The notes under the pieces were generated by a model. That model had not been told where the DNA came from. It did not search any database and saw only the letters and a program-made list of their open reading frames with translations. A program made the position numbers and the translations under genes. Source: Candidatus Roizmanbacteria bacterium RIFCSPLOWO2_01_FULL_39_19 (GTDB lineage: Bacteria; Patescibacteriota; Microgenomatia; UBA1406; HO2-37-13b). From it: a stretch of 64,000 nucleotides of DNA. Shown one piece after another: positions 1 to 9,239 of this stretch. Location of the stretch: the NCBI GenBank assembly GCA_001789725.1, contig MGAM01000013.1, forward strand, positions 16,046-80,045. The letters are read 5' to 3'. Position 1 is the first letter of the stretch, and every line of letters begins with the position of its first letter.

Positions 1-17
1 TCTGGAGACCAACCACT

Positions 18-134
18 CCGTCATGCTGGACTCATTTTTCTTTGTCATCCTGAATTTGATTAATGTCATACTAGAGCGCACACAATAGGATCTTTGTGGG
101 ATTCTATCGTCACTCCGTTCCTCCAGAATGACGG
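18..134. repeat. Degenerate palindromic intergenic repeat (ccgtcatgctgg ... ccagaatgacgg)
   Basis: Inverted arms at 18-29 and 123-134 (one mismatch), with internal gtcatcctgaatttgatt; same motif vocabulary as the 186-bp elements at 24984 and 44195. Confidence 0.5.
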
Positions 135-207
135 GGGAATTTCCTAGAATGACGAGTTACATTTTTAAAGCGAAATTCGTGTAATATTGGGGGGCAAATT
201 ACCTCGT

Positions 208-948
208 TTAATCTGTAACAACGTAGCGAAATTGCTCAAATCGCTTGCCATCTTTTAGCGGAGCAAAATAATCGGTCGATCTTTGGGCATGGTCCAGTGA
301 ATATTGTGAGGAATGTGCGGCAATCGCCTGCGTACGTTTTTGCGCAAAGGACGTTACGTTAATATATACCGTATCTTGGCTATCCCAACTATCAACAAAC
401 AAAAATTCTGTAACAGTGTGACTTTGGTGGGTATTATCAAGCTGATCTGGGAAAAATAACACATCCCTGCTATATGGGTATACAGCATCAACAACACCGA
501 TCGCTGTATTGCGATGATCACGGTGATTGACATAATAATTTCCTTGTGTGTCGCGGATAAGTATTTTTTCGGGATTATGTGTTACAACAAGATCTGGTTT
601 AAAACTACGAATGATGCTTGTAAGCCTTTCGACAGTTGCAAGAGATGCTTCAACTTGGCCGTCGCCGATATTGAGGTTTTCACTGTCCGATGATGAAAGT
701 CCAAGTATCTTTAGCCCTTCTGCATCTTCAGTTTCCCTAGTTTTAGCAAGCTCTTCCTCAGCTATAGCCTGCTGGCGTGAACCTTTGTTGCCTGTCGTCA
801 TTTTGATGAGTCTGACGGATTTTTCATCCTCAACAAGTCGAGCGATTGTCCCGCCACAATAGATTTCGGCATCATCAGGATGGGCAAATACAAAAAGAAC
901 TCTTTTCTTTTTCGAGAATATTTTGTTAAATGAATCTACTTGTTGCAT
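208..948 (-). CDS. PIG-L family deacetylase
   Basis: FAHPDDAEIYCGGTIARL motif; H-P-D-D signature; downstream HRDHR. Confidence 0.9.
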   Translation of the reverse strand: MQQVDSFNKIFSKKKRVLFVFAHPDDAEIYCGGTIARLVEDEKSVRLIKMTTGNKGSRQQAIAEEELAKTRETEDAEGLKILGLSSSDSENLNIGDGQVEASLATVERLTSIIRSFKPDLVVTHNPEKILIRDTQGNYYVNHRDHRNTAIGVVDAVYPYSRDVLFFPDQLDNTHQSHTVTEFLFVDSWDSQDTVYINVTSFAQKRTQAIAAHSSQYSLDHAQRSTDYFAPLKDGKRFEQFRYVVTD

Positions 949-959
949 AATGATTGATC

Positions 960-1676
960 CTAATAATTATTTTGCATTTGTCTAATTCTGCCAACAAGTG
1001 ATTTTGAAAATTCTTCTTCAGGATCAAGATACCATTCCCTCATAGAGGTAAATAGTCTTGTGGGTTGTCCTTGTAAAGCGAGTACTGCAATCATTTCCTC
1101 AAGTGCAGAAGCAATTGCGATACCTTTTCCTTTTAATAATGGATGTCGTTCTAAAATCAAATTTCTATAAACTCCGATTGTTAGACAGTCAATTAACCCT
1201 TCTTCTGCATACGTATCTAAAAATTCCCATTTATTAGCGGCTTCAAAAGCACGTAATAATCTAAGCGTAGGACCGACGGCGGGTTTTTGACTCATCTCAT
1301 GTTCAAGTTCTTCTACCGTAGGAAGCATTAGTTCAAAGCTTTTAAATACATCTCTTAATGTAGTTGAATACGGCAAATCACTTGCGGAATCGAAATCAAC
1401 AATTTCTTCACCTCCTAGAAAGCGATTGGATTGACCAATACCTCTGTCTAATTCCGATAATGGTTGTAAGACAATTTTATCATCTTGTTCCAATGCGTCT
1501 AAAGCTGAAGGAACGTTACTTCTATTACCAATTGTTCTATGGGCAATTCTTCTCAAGAAGGCAGAAACTTCTTTTGGTTCTGTATGCATTGCTCCGATTA
1601 TATCAGATACCATCAATTGTTTAATTGTTAACCGCGGGGGTTTGATTAACTCATAATCAAAAAGATGACCCATCAA
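960..1676 (-). CDS. hypothetical protein
   Basis: 238-aa intact ORF; no family recognised. Confidence 0.6.
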   Translation of the reverse strand: MMGHLFDYELIKPPRLTIKQLMVSDIIGAMHTEPKEVSAFLRRIAHRTIGNRSNVPSALDALEQDDKIVLQPLSELDRGIGQSNRFLGGEEIVDFDSASDLPYSTTLRDVFKSFELMLPTVEELEHEMSQKPAVGPTLRLLRAFEAANKWEFLDTYAEEGLIDCLTIGVYRNLILERHPLLKGKGIAIASALEEMIAVLALQGQPTRLFTSMREWYLDPEEEFSKSLVGRIRQMQNNY

Positions 1677-1736
1677 AACCTCATTTAAGGAGACTACGGC
1701 TTATTTTAAGGAAACAGTTGATAGAATAGTTACCAT

Positions 1737-2801
1737 ATGAATAAGCGTTTAGTTGTCAGTTCCGTTATTGCTATTGGAATTTTTACTAGTACTATTGTTT
1801 ATAACCATTTTTCCAAATCCTCTTTTAGATCTAGTACTGCTTCAAATCCAAACACTCACCTAGAAGGAGGTGGTGGCTTAATAGGGGAGCTTAGCCCACT
1901 TTCTATAGAATATATGCGAGGGCAAGAATATCCAGGAAGCGATATCGTCATTAAGCAAACACTCCCGCCTGGCTCAAATTACGACAGATACATTGCTTCA
2001 TATAATTCGGATGGACTGAAAATATACGCACTCTTAACTGTTCCGCAGGGAGAAAAGCCCAGAACCGGCTGGCCGGTAATTATCTTTAACCACGGCTATA
2101 TTCAGCCAGAACAGTACCGGACAACCGAGAAATATCTTGCTTATACTGATGCGTTTTCCAGACATGGCTATATTGTCTTTAAATCTGATTATCGGGGACA
2201 CGGTAATTCCGAGGGGAAGCCGGAAGGTGCTTATTACTCTCCTGCCTACACAATTGATGTTTTAAATGCTGTTTCTTCGCTGAAGAAATATAAAGACACC
2301 GACCCCGAAAGAATCGGTATGTGGGGACACTCCATGGGTGGAACGCTAACTTTAAGGTCTATGGTGGTCACAAACGATATTAAGGTTGGTGAAATCTGGG
2401 CAGGAGTGGTGGCTTCATATCAGGATTTAACCAATAATTGGCATCACCCAGACCTCAACTCTCGACCCTGGGTTCCATCTCAGAGAGAACAAGCGGTAAG
2501 ACGGCCAGGAAGACAACAGCTCGTTGATAAATACGGCAGCTTTGAAGCGAATCCCTATTTTTGGCAGTCAATTTCACCAATAGCGTTTGTTAAAGATATT
2601 TCCGGCCCGATTCAACTTCAACATGGAACAGCTGATGAAGAAGTACCCTTGCTTTTTAGTCAAAAGTTAGATGAAGCAATGAAGAATGCCGTGAAGCCGG
2701 TTGAGTTTTATGCCTACGAAGGAGATAATCATAATCTTTCCAATAATTTAAGTACTGCATTACAAAGATCGGTTGATTTCTTTGATAAATATTTAAAATG
2801 A
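1737..2801 (+). CDS. secreted/membrane-anchored alpha/beta hydrolase (S9/dienelactone hydrolase-like)
   Basis: N-terminal hydrophobic segment; GHSMGG nucleophile elbow; C-terminal GDNHNL histidine. Confidence 0.85.
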   Translation: MNKRLVVSSVIAIGIFTSTIVYNHFSKSSFRSSTASNPNTHLEGGGGLIGELSPLSIEYMRGQEYPGSDIVIKQTLPPGSNYDRYIASYNSDGLKIYALLTVPQGEKPRTGWPVIIFNHGYIQPEQYRTTEKYLAYTDAFSRHGYIVFKSDYRGHGNSEGKPEGAYYSPAYTIDVLNAVSSLKKYKDTDPERIGMWGHSMGGTLTLRSMVVTNDIKVGEIWAGVVASYQDLTNNWHHPDLNSRPWVPSQREQAVRRPGRQQLVDKYGSFEANPYFWQSISPIAFVKDISGPIQLQHGTADEEVPLLFSQKLDEAMKNAVKPVEFYAYEGDNHNLSNNLSTALQRSVDFFDKYLK

Positions 2802-2938
2802 GAACATTTGGATGGTTGCAACTTTTGTTAACATTTTGATTGTTCCAGTCTTTCCTTTGCTTGTTCGGCTCAGATCGAATTTTGAAAAGCCTTAATAATA
2901 ATCCAAGGTAAATCGAACTTTTTTAATGAATCGAATTG

Positions 2939-3130
2939 TTATGTATTTGAAAAGCGATGAAGAATGGACGCAGCGAGTGTTTGGTAGGGAATCCCTTGTT
3001 CGGCTGCTTTAGCCTTCAGTTTCTGATACACTCGTTCTGACAGTCGTAGATTAATATTTTTTGTTTTATTCAACGTAACCGTCGCGTACGATTTGTGTTC
3101 TCTTTTAAGCGTTTCGTTTTTCTTTGGGTC
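2939..3130 (-). pseudogene. C-terminal remnant of a CopG/ribbon-helix-helix-type antitoxin
   Basis: Minus-strand frame reads DPKKNETLKREHKSYATVTLNKTKNINLRLSERVYQKLKAKAAEQGIPYQTLAASILHRFSNT*; no ATG before an in-frame upstream stop; not in the ORF track. Confidence 0.55.
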
Positions 3131-3234
3131 CTACCCTCTTTTTTCCTTTCACAGAAATTATAACTCAAATTTCTAAAAAGTCTCAAATGTATCATAACTC
3201 ATTCAGGCAGATTCTTGTATAATTGACATCATCA

Positions 3235-3718
3235 ATGAAACTAAGCGACAAGCTAATTGGATTGCTCATAGGGTTGATGAAGAATTCTGCACAAAAGGGC
3301 AATTTGGCAAATTCGGGATTGGTTTTAGAAGACAACAAACTGCTCGCCTCTGCAGAGAGTCTTGTTGCCTCTGGTCACGATGCAACCGCGCATTCTGAGA
3401 GAGTGCTTGTTGCAAAGGTATGCAGATTAAAAAAACAACAACTATACGCCCGGGTTGCAGATGATTTCCGTTGTTGAGCCTTGTACCATGTGCTTAAGTG
3501 CGTGTTCTCAAGCTGGATATACGTCTGTAAATTTTATTATCCCTGCAAAACCGTACATCACCCGATTCCCTTATGTCACAGACGGAATTTCACTTCAAAA
3601 AAAACAGGAGCTCGCCCAAAATTTTTCAGAAAAGATCGACCTTATTCATCTTAAACAATACGAGGCGAAGTTTAAAAAGATTTTTGATGATGCAATGAAA
3701 GATTTGTTTATAAAATAA
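3235..3718 (+). pseudogene. nucleoside/CMP-type deaminase split by a frameshift
   Basis: HSE (DATAHSERVLV) in the first ORF and PCTMC in the second; removing one A from the A7 run near 3430 joins them as ...CRLKNNNYTPGLQMISVVEPCTMC... Confidence 0.75.
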
Positions 3719-3719
3719 A

Positions 3720-4172
3720 ATGGATAGTAAAAAGAAAAAAATACATGACTTTTTGAGTACCCATATTATTTGTTCTCTCTCTACTGTAACTGTCTCAGGA
3801 ATCCCGGAAGCTGCCGCGATGGCGTTTACTGAAACAGACGACTTGTTAATTATTTTTCAAACGTCCAACAGTACACGAAAATACTATAATCTGCAGCGTA
3901 ATCCCAAAGTTGCAATTGTTGTCGGTTTTGATTTTGAACAGTACATATCAGTGCAGTATGAGGGCATTGCTAAAGAGGTTCCAGATGGCGAGCGTGAACG
4001 TATAAGTCATATTCATGTTGCAAAACATTCAGAAATCTCGACCAAGTATGCTAACGTCATAGAAAATAAATACTTCATTGTCATGCCAACATGGATACGT
4101 TACTCTGATTTAAAGGCAGACCCGAATCAAATATTTGAGCTCGACTTTTCTAAAAAAACTATACTACCATAA
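3720..4172 (+). CDS. pyridoxamine 5'-phosphate oxidase-like flavoprotein
   Basis: LSTVTVSGIPEAAAMAFTETDDLLIIFQTSNSTRKYYNLQRNPKVAIVVG typical of the PNPOx-like split barrel. Confidence 0.75.
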   Translation: MDSKKKKIHDFLSTHIICSLSTVTVSGIPEAAAMAFTETDDLLIIFQTSNSTRKYYNLQRNPKVAIVVGFDFEQYISVQYEGIAKEVPDGERERISHIHVAKHSEISTKYANVIENKYFIVMPTWIRYSDLKADPNQIFELDFSKKTILP

Positions 4173-4911
4173 TGAGAATACTCACGACGAAATCTCTTAA
4201 ATTGGCGGTATTGACAAGGGGTGACCAAAATTCAGACAAAATCGCAATTATGCTTCCCGGAAGGCTTGATACAAAAGATTACATAAATTTCACCAGCCAC
4301 ATCGATTATCTTTCTCGAAAAGGTTTTTATATAATCGCTTTTGATCCACCTGGAACTTGGGATAGCCCTGGAAACATTGAGTTTACAACCACGAATTATA
4401 TTAATGCTGTTAACGAACTGATAGAATATTTTGGAAATAAACCAACGCTACTTTTGAGGCATAGTAGAGGTGGACAAGTAGCTATGATTGCTGGAGCTAA
4501 TAATCCTAGCGTGATCGCATTTGCTCTTGTGAACGCCTCTTATGGCCTACCGACACCTCCCGACCCGGAACAAGTAACGAACGGATTCCTCGCGGAGCAC
4601 AGAGACCTACCACCCGGAGATGTTAAAACCACCAAACAAAAGGAGTTTCACCTATCACTGAATTACTTTAAGGATGGTGAACAATAGATCCACTCCCTGG
4701 ATTAAAAGCATGCACTAAGCCTAAATTGCTTATATATGGAACTGAGGATGAGTATACCGAACCTCAAGAAGTTAAAAAGATATTTGCGTCTATTCCTGAA
4801 TCGAAAATGATTCATAAGCTGCATTGTGAACATGACTATCGATATCATGCAGATGCAATCGACGAAGTCGACAAAGTATTAGGAAGTTTTGTTAATAAAT
4901 ATTTCGAATAA
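4172..4911 (+). pseudogene. alpha/beta hydrolase, frameshifted
   Basis: ORFs 4172-4687 and 4726-4911; the second frame extends back as TIDPLPGLKACTKPKLLIYGTEDEY; nucleophile elbow reads RHSRGG rather than GHSxGG. Confidence 0.7.
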
Positions 4912-4977
4912 TCATGTCTCTTGTTAAAAATGTAGGCAGCAATTCACCAGAAAGAACTACCAATCGGCTTCCACTAC

Positions 4978-5607
4978 TCATGCCGTAGCTGCAATTCCTT
5001 TTATCTTTTCCCATTTTGCTCGTGAACACTTCTTTGGCCAATCCCTCCAACCCTGGTCATTGCGGTATACTTCCCAGTCATCATCTTCAACCCAATGAAG
5101 TTTGCTGTCATCAGTAATGTGCCGAACAAATTCTTTACCATTCAAATGATCAATCTCGTGTCTGAATATTCTCGCAGTGTAGCCTGAATATTCTTCTTCA
5201 AGTGGATTACCATTTTGGGAATATGCCTTAATTTTAATCTTGCTCGGACTCGCAACTATTCCACACACATGATCAGTTGACCAACATCCTTCATACCATT
5301 CTTCAGTTTCATCAGATTGCCACGTTATTTCTGGATTGATAAATACTCTCAAATCACCAACTTTCCCCTTTCCATCTGCAATAACATCTATAAGAATAAT
5401 TTGTTTAGAGATGCCAACCTGCGGAGCAGCAAGACCAACACAAAAAGCCTGAGAGCGATCTTTTTGATGACCATAGGCAATATCAAGCATTGATTCGATA
5501 GTTTTCTGAATTTCTTCTGAGTTCATGTCATCAAGACTGATGGCATGTGCTTTTTGGACTAAAACAGGATCATGTGGAGCGACAAAATGCTTCTTATCAA
5601 TTGGCAT
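4978..5607 (-). CDS. def: peptide deformylase
   Basis: GLAAPQVGI, EGCWS and HEIDHLNG motifs. Confidence 0.88.
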   Translation of the reverse strand: MPIDKKHFVAPHDPVLVQKAHAISLDDMNSEEIQKTIESMLDIAYGHQKDRSQAFCVGLAAPQVGISKQIILIDVIADGKGKVGDLRVFINPEITWQSDETEEWYEGCWSTDHVCGIVASPSKIKIKAYSQNGNPLEEEYSGYTARIFRHEIDHLNGKEFVRHITDDSKLHWVEDDDWEVYRNDQGWRDWPKKCSRAKWEKIKGIAATA

Positions 5608-5637
5608 ACGGCATTATACTATATAATGGTGATAGCC

Positions 5638-5687
5638 AGTCCGAACTTGGTCTAACCTCCTGAGCAACACATTCTGGAGCATTGGGA
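5638..5687. repeat. Intergenic repeat, copy 1 (agtccgaacttggt...ctggagcat)
   Basis: Matches agtccgaactcggt...ctggagcat at 7060-7092. Confidence 0.5.
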
Positions 5688-5749
5688 CAACTTACTTATT
5701 TATACACCGAATGAACGATCGAACCACTTGATATACTGAGTTCCATATT

Positions 5750-6958
5750 ATGCGAACCTCCACTCAGACTTTGCGAGACAAAATAATACAGCTTTTAGAA
5801 GCAAATCGCGTTGATATTCATAGTAAATATACCTACACAAAACCAGCTCCGAAAGTTTACGAGCAACAATGGCTCTGGGACTCATGTTTCCACGCTATTG
5901 TTCAAAGGTGGATTGACCCAGAAATGGCTAAGAGAGAATTACTCACTGTTGTGGCTCATCAAGTTGACAATGGCACTCATACAGGAATGATCCCCCACAT
6001 GAACTACTGGGATAATGCTGGGAGCGAATTATGGGGAATTGCTCATCGAAGTATCATTACTCAACCGCCTATTATTGCCTGCGCCACACTACTTGTTCAC
6101 GAGGTAGGCCATGATAAAAAATTTCTCAATGCGATGTATGAGCCTCTTGCAAAATACCACCGATGGCTCACGAGTGACAGAGATCCAGATGGTGATAACC
6201 TGGTAAGCATCATTCATCCATGGGAATCGGGTTGGGATGCATCTCAAAGATGGGATCGGATTTTAAAGCTCAATAAACCAACTGATGACGATAGCAAGAT
6301 GGAAAGGGTAAAGCTCGTATTAGCCCTGAAAACTTACGACTGTGATCCTAATGCTCTTGAACAACAGAATTACTTTTCTGTTGAAGCAATTGATTTTAAT
6401 AATATCCGAGCAGCAGATATCGAATCATTGGCTGCAATTGCTAAAATTCTTGGAAAGGATGATGACTCTATGTCTTGGAAAAGTATTGCAAAGAAAATTC
6501 AAGGTGCTATTCACCGGAAAATGGTTCTTGAAAATTACTATGATTTAACCAGTGCAGATGAAATACCAATCCGAGTTAATAATGCAGCAAAGTTTATCTC
6601 ATTATTTGGAGGAAGTATCTCTCACAGAGAGGCTCTAGAACTGGTAAAGAAATTACAAAGCCATGTGTATTGGCCTCACTTTGGCATAACAACGACACCC
6701 ACATCATCAGACACATTTGATCCAAATAGGTATTGGAGAGGGAATGTATGGCCATGTGTCAATTGGTTAATTTACAAGGGGCTAAAAAGGTATCATTTTG
6801 ATGATGTCGCGAAAAAATTAGCTCGAAATTATATCGATCTGGTTCTAGAGAACGGTTTTTGGGAATACTACAACCCACTTACTGGGCAAGGACTTGGAGC
6901 GAAGGATTGCAGCTGGGCAGCATTAGTATTAGATCTGGCAATTGAAGAGAATCTATAG
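5750..6958 (+). CDS. GH63/trehalase-like (alpha/alpha)6 glycoside hydrolase
   Basis: QQWLWDSCFHAIVQRW, GMIPHMNYW, YWRGNVWPCVNWLIYKGL. Confidence 0.8.
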   Translation: MRTSTQTLRDKIIQLLEANRVDIHSKYTYTKPAPKVYEQQWLWDSCFHAIVQRWIDPEMAKRELLTVVAHQVDNGTHTGMIPHMNYWDNAGSELWGIAHRSIITQPPIIACATLLVHEVGHDKKFLNAMYEPLAKYHRWLTSDRDPDGDNLVSIIHPWESGWDASQRWDRILKLNKPTDDDSKMERVKLVLALKTYDCDPNALEQQNYFSVEAIDFNNIRAADIESLAAIAKILGKDDDSMSWKSIAKKIQGAIHRKMVLENYYDLTSADEIPIRVNNAAKFISLFGGSISHREALELVKKLQSHVYWPHFGITTTPTSSDTFDPNRYWRGNVWPCVNWLIYKGLKRYHFDDVAKKLARNYIDLVLENGFWEYYNPLTGQGLGAKDCSWAALVLDLAIEENL

Positions 6959-7059
6959 CTTGCTCGGGTTGTGGTTATTGGTGAGGGTACCTTTTGCCGG
7001 TTTCTGCATAGTGAGAGAGCGTGTATTTGTGGCTGGGGGAGTCTGAGACCAGGAGATAT

Positions 7060-7092
7060 AGTCCGAACTCGGTGCGCCCTCTGGAGCATAGG
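7060..7092. repeat. Intergenic repeat, copy 2
   Basis: agtccgaactcggtgcgccctctggagcatagg, cf. 5638. Confidence 0.5.
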
Positions 7093-7154
7093 CAGACCAG
7101 CAACTGTAAAAGTCAGCAAGTGGATCAGAGGTATATACTACACATATTGATAGT

Positions 7155-7625
7155 ATGAATAAAAAAGAAATTATTCAACAGTTAAAAATTGCTCACGAAG
7201 GCCTTCGCGAAATCTTGGCTACTGTTTCGCCAGAGATCGCTGACAGCGCGCTAATTACTCCAAAAGGCTGGACAGTGAAAGATATTTTGAGTCATCTTAT
7301 AGATTGGAACGTGCAGTTTTTGCAAGATTTTAAGAATATTTTGAGTGACTCTTGGGAAGAAATTAATAATGATACCTTTAACCAAGCTTCGTACGAAAAG
7401 AGGAAGGATTTACCGTATCATCAAGTATACGCAGAGTGGGAATTATCAATTGAACCTGTTATTGAATTACTGCAATCTTTAACGTCAGAGGAATGGCATC
7501 ATGTTTGCAAAGGAGCGACATGGCATAATGGCACTTTGGTAACGATACCTTCGCTGTTTGAATATACATACAAAGGAGAGCCTCACGAGCTTGGTCATGG
7601 TAAGGAGATTAGAAAAGCACTATAA
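7155..7625 (+). CDS. DinB/ClbS-DfsB-like four-helix-bundle protein
   Basis: GWTVKDILSHLIDWN motif and C-terminal YTYKGEPHELGH. Confidence 0.7.
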   Translation: MNKKEIIQQLKIAHEGLREILATVSPEIADSALITPKGWTVKDILSHLIDWNVQFLQDFKNILSDSWEEINNDTFNQASYEKRKDLPYHQVYAEWELSIEPVIELLQSLTSEEWHHVCKGATWHNGTLVTIPSLFEYTYKGEPHELGHGKEIRKAL

Positions 7626-7688
7626 AAATTATAATTGGCTACGTACCGCCCCATTGACATTTTTTTAGTGAAATGATTAACTTAATAT

Positions 7689-8432
7689 GTGGCACGAAAG
7701 ATTTTTATAGGCATCGGAGTATTATTTTCAATTTTTATATTGTTGTTTGTTCTTTCGCAAAATCAACCCCCTCCTCTACTAACCACTAATTTTGTTAACC
7801 TTGACAAAATAGAGAGGATTTCGCGTTTCAGAAGTTGTGCTGGCCACGTCACCGTACCCCAAAACAATAGAGAGCAGCGTAGAAATATGAAACACTATTT
7901 CTGGATAAAAAAATCAATTACAACTAACGATAAGCCTGTTGAAATATATGCCCCATATAACGGATTTGTTTCAGTGCTTCGCTCTGATTCTAACGAAGGA
8001 CTAGAGGGCGAAATTGCACTTGTTCCAAAAGACGTCTTTGTTTTCTTACCCCCAATCGGACGGTGGACATTTAGTGTCCAGCACATAAACGTGAGACAAG
8101 ACCTAAAACGCGGGAAAGAGGTTAAAGCGGGAGAGCTCTTGGGAACAGCAACAATACGCGGTGAAGGCGGAGGTTCGTTTGATATTGTTTATGCAAAATT
8201 TGCCCCAACTCTTAAAAAAATTGACAATTGGACTGATCCGTTTATTGATCTTGATTCTGTTTTTAATCATATGAGTGATAGCGTTTTTGCACAATATCAG
8301 AAAAAGGGAGTTGCAACAAAAGATGACATCGTAATGCTGAAAGAGCAAAGAGATCAAAACCTTTGTCAATATCAGAATGGGGGACCTTATTTTGAAAATC
8401 AAGAGGATCCTGATAATTGGGTAATTTTTTAA
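7689..8432 (+). CDS. membrane-anchored protein with M23-peptidase-like beta domain, probably non-catalytic
   Basis: IYAPYNGFVSVLRSD...HINVRQDLKRGKEVKAGELLGTATIRGEGGGSFDIVYA resembles the lysostaphin/M23 fold. Confidence 0.45.
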   Translation: MARKIFIGIGVLFSIFILLFVLSQNQPPPLLTTNFVNLDKIERISRFRSCAGHVTVPQNNREQRRNMKHYFWIKKSITTNDKPVEIYAPYNGFVSVLRSDSNEGLEGEIALVPKDVFVFLPPIGRWTFSVQHINVRQDLKRGKEVKAGELLGTATIRGEGGGSFDIVYAKFAPTLKKIDNWTDPFIDLDSVFNHMSDSVFAQYQKKGVATKDDIVMLKEQRDQNLCQYQNGGPYFENQEDPDNWVIF

Positions 8433-8442
8433 TGACAACGCA

Positions 8443-9213
8443 TTACTCTACCCCATGAGTGATAGATATAGCCATATACATGACTACTATCCCAACAATA
8501 AAAGGAATTAACTGGCTCCATCTTTTTTCCCTTTCAAAGTCTTCATGCAGGTCGGGTATTAAGTCTGAACAGGCAATATAAATCAAAGTTCCTGCGCTAA
8601 ATGCTGTTGCTGCAGGTAACATATTCTGTATTGATTCAAGAAAAAAATATCCTCCTATTGCTCCGACGAGCGCAGTTAAGGATGATAAAAAATTATAGAA
8701 AAGAGCTTTTGATTTTTTCATTCCTTCATGTATTAACACCGTAAAATCAGCAATCTCGTGGGGGATTTCATGAGCTGCAATTGCGATTGTTGTAGTTATG
8801 CCCAGCGCCGGATTAAGCAAAAAACCCGCTGCAATAATAACCCCGTCAATAAAATTATGAACGCCATCACCTACTAAGACTAGAATTGCGATTGGATTGT
8901 GACGATGAGTATCGCCATGATGATGATAACCTAGTAAAATTCTTTCAAAGAAAAAAAATGAGATGATCCCTAAGAAAGTTGGGATAAATATATTTGTATC
9001 TGGGTTTAATGCTCTCGCCTGTTCTGCAGCCTCCGGAAGCAAGTCGAAAAATGATACTGTTAAAATAACGCCGGCTGCAAAACTTATAAGCAGTGGAATA
9101 ATTTTTTTGGTCAAAAGCTTTCTCCAAATCAACAATATCCCCCCTGCAAAAGATGTTAGACTTATAAGAATTGATGCAATGATTATATTGAAAAGCATAT
9201 GAAATGTTACCAC
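8443..9213 (-). CDS. ZIP family metal transporter
   Basis: Multi-TM; HNFIDGVIIAAGF and HEIPHEIADFTVLIHEG motifs. Confidence 0.9.
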   Translation of the reverse strand: MVTFHMLFNIIIASILISLTSFAGGILLIWRKLLTKKIIPLLISFAAGVILTVSFFDLLPEAAEQARALNPDTNIFIPTFLGIISFFFFERILLGYHHHGDTHRHNPIAILVLVGDGVHNFIDGVIIAAGFLLNPALGITTTIAIAAHEIPHEIADFTVLIHEGMKKSKALFYNFLSSLTALVGAIGGYFFLESIQNMLPAATAFSAGTLIYIACSDLIPDLHEDFEREKRWSQLIPFIVGIVVMYMAISITHGVE

Positions 9214-9239
9214 ACAATTGAGGTTTTGTGAATTAATTC

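Noticed and set aside
548-862. Plus-strand 104-aa ORF
   Set aside because: Complement of the PIG-L deacetylase gene; Ser-rich antisense translation typical of a shadow ORF.
5711-5725. gaacgatcgaacca considered as a second LexA-like box
   Set aside because: The half-sites are in direct rather than inverted orientation (GAAC-N4-GAAC) and the downstream gene is a glycosidase.
6868-7119. Minus-strand 83-aa ORF over the end of the GH63-like gene
   Set aside because: Antisense/intergenic shadow overlapping the repeat at 7060; no domain.
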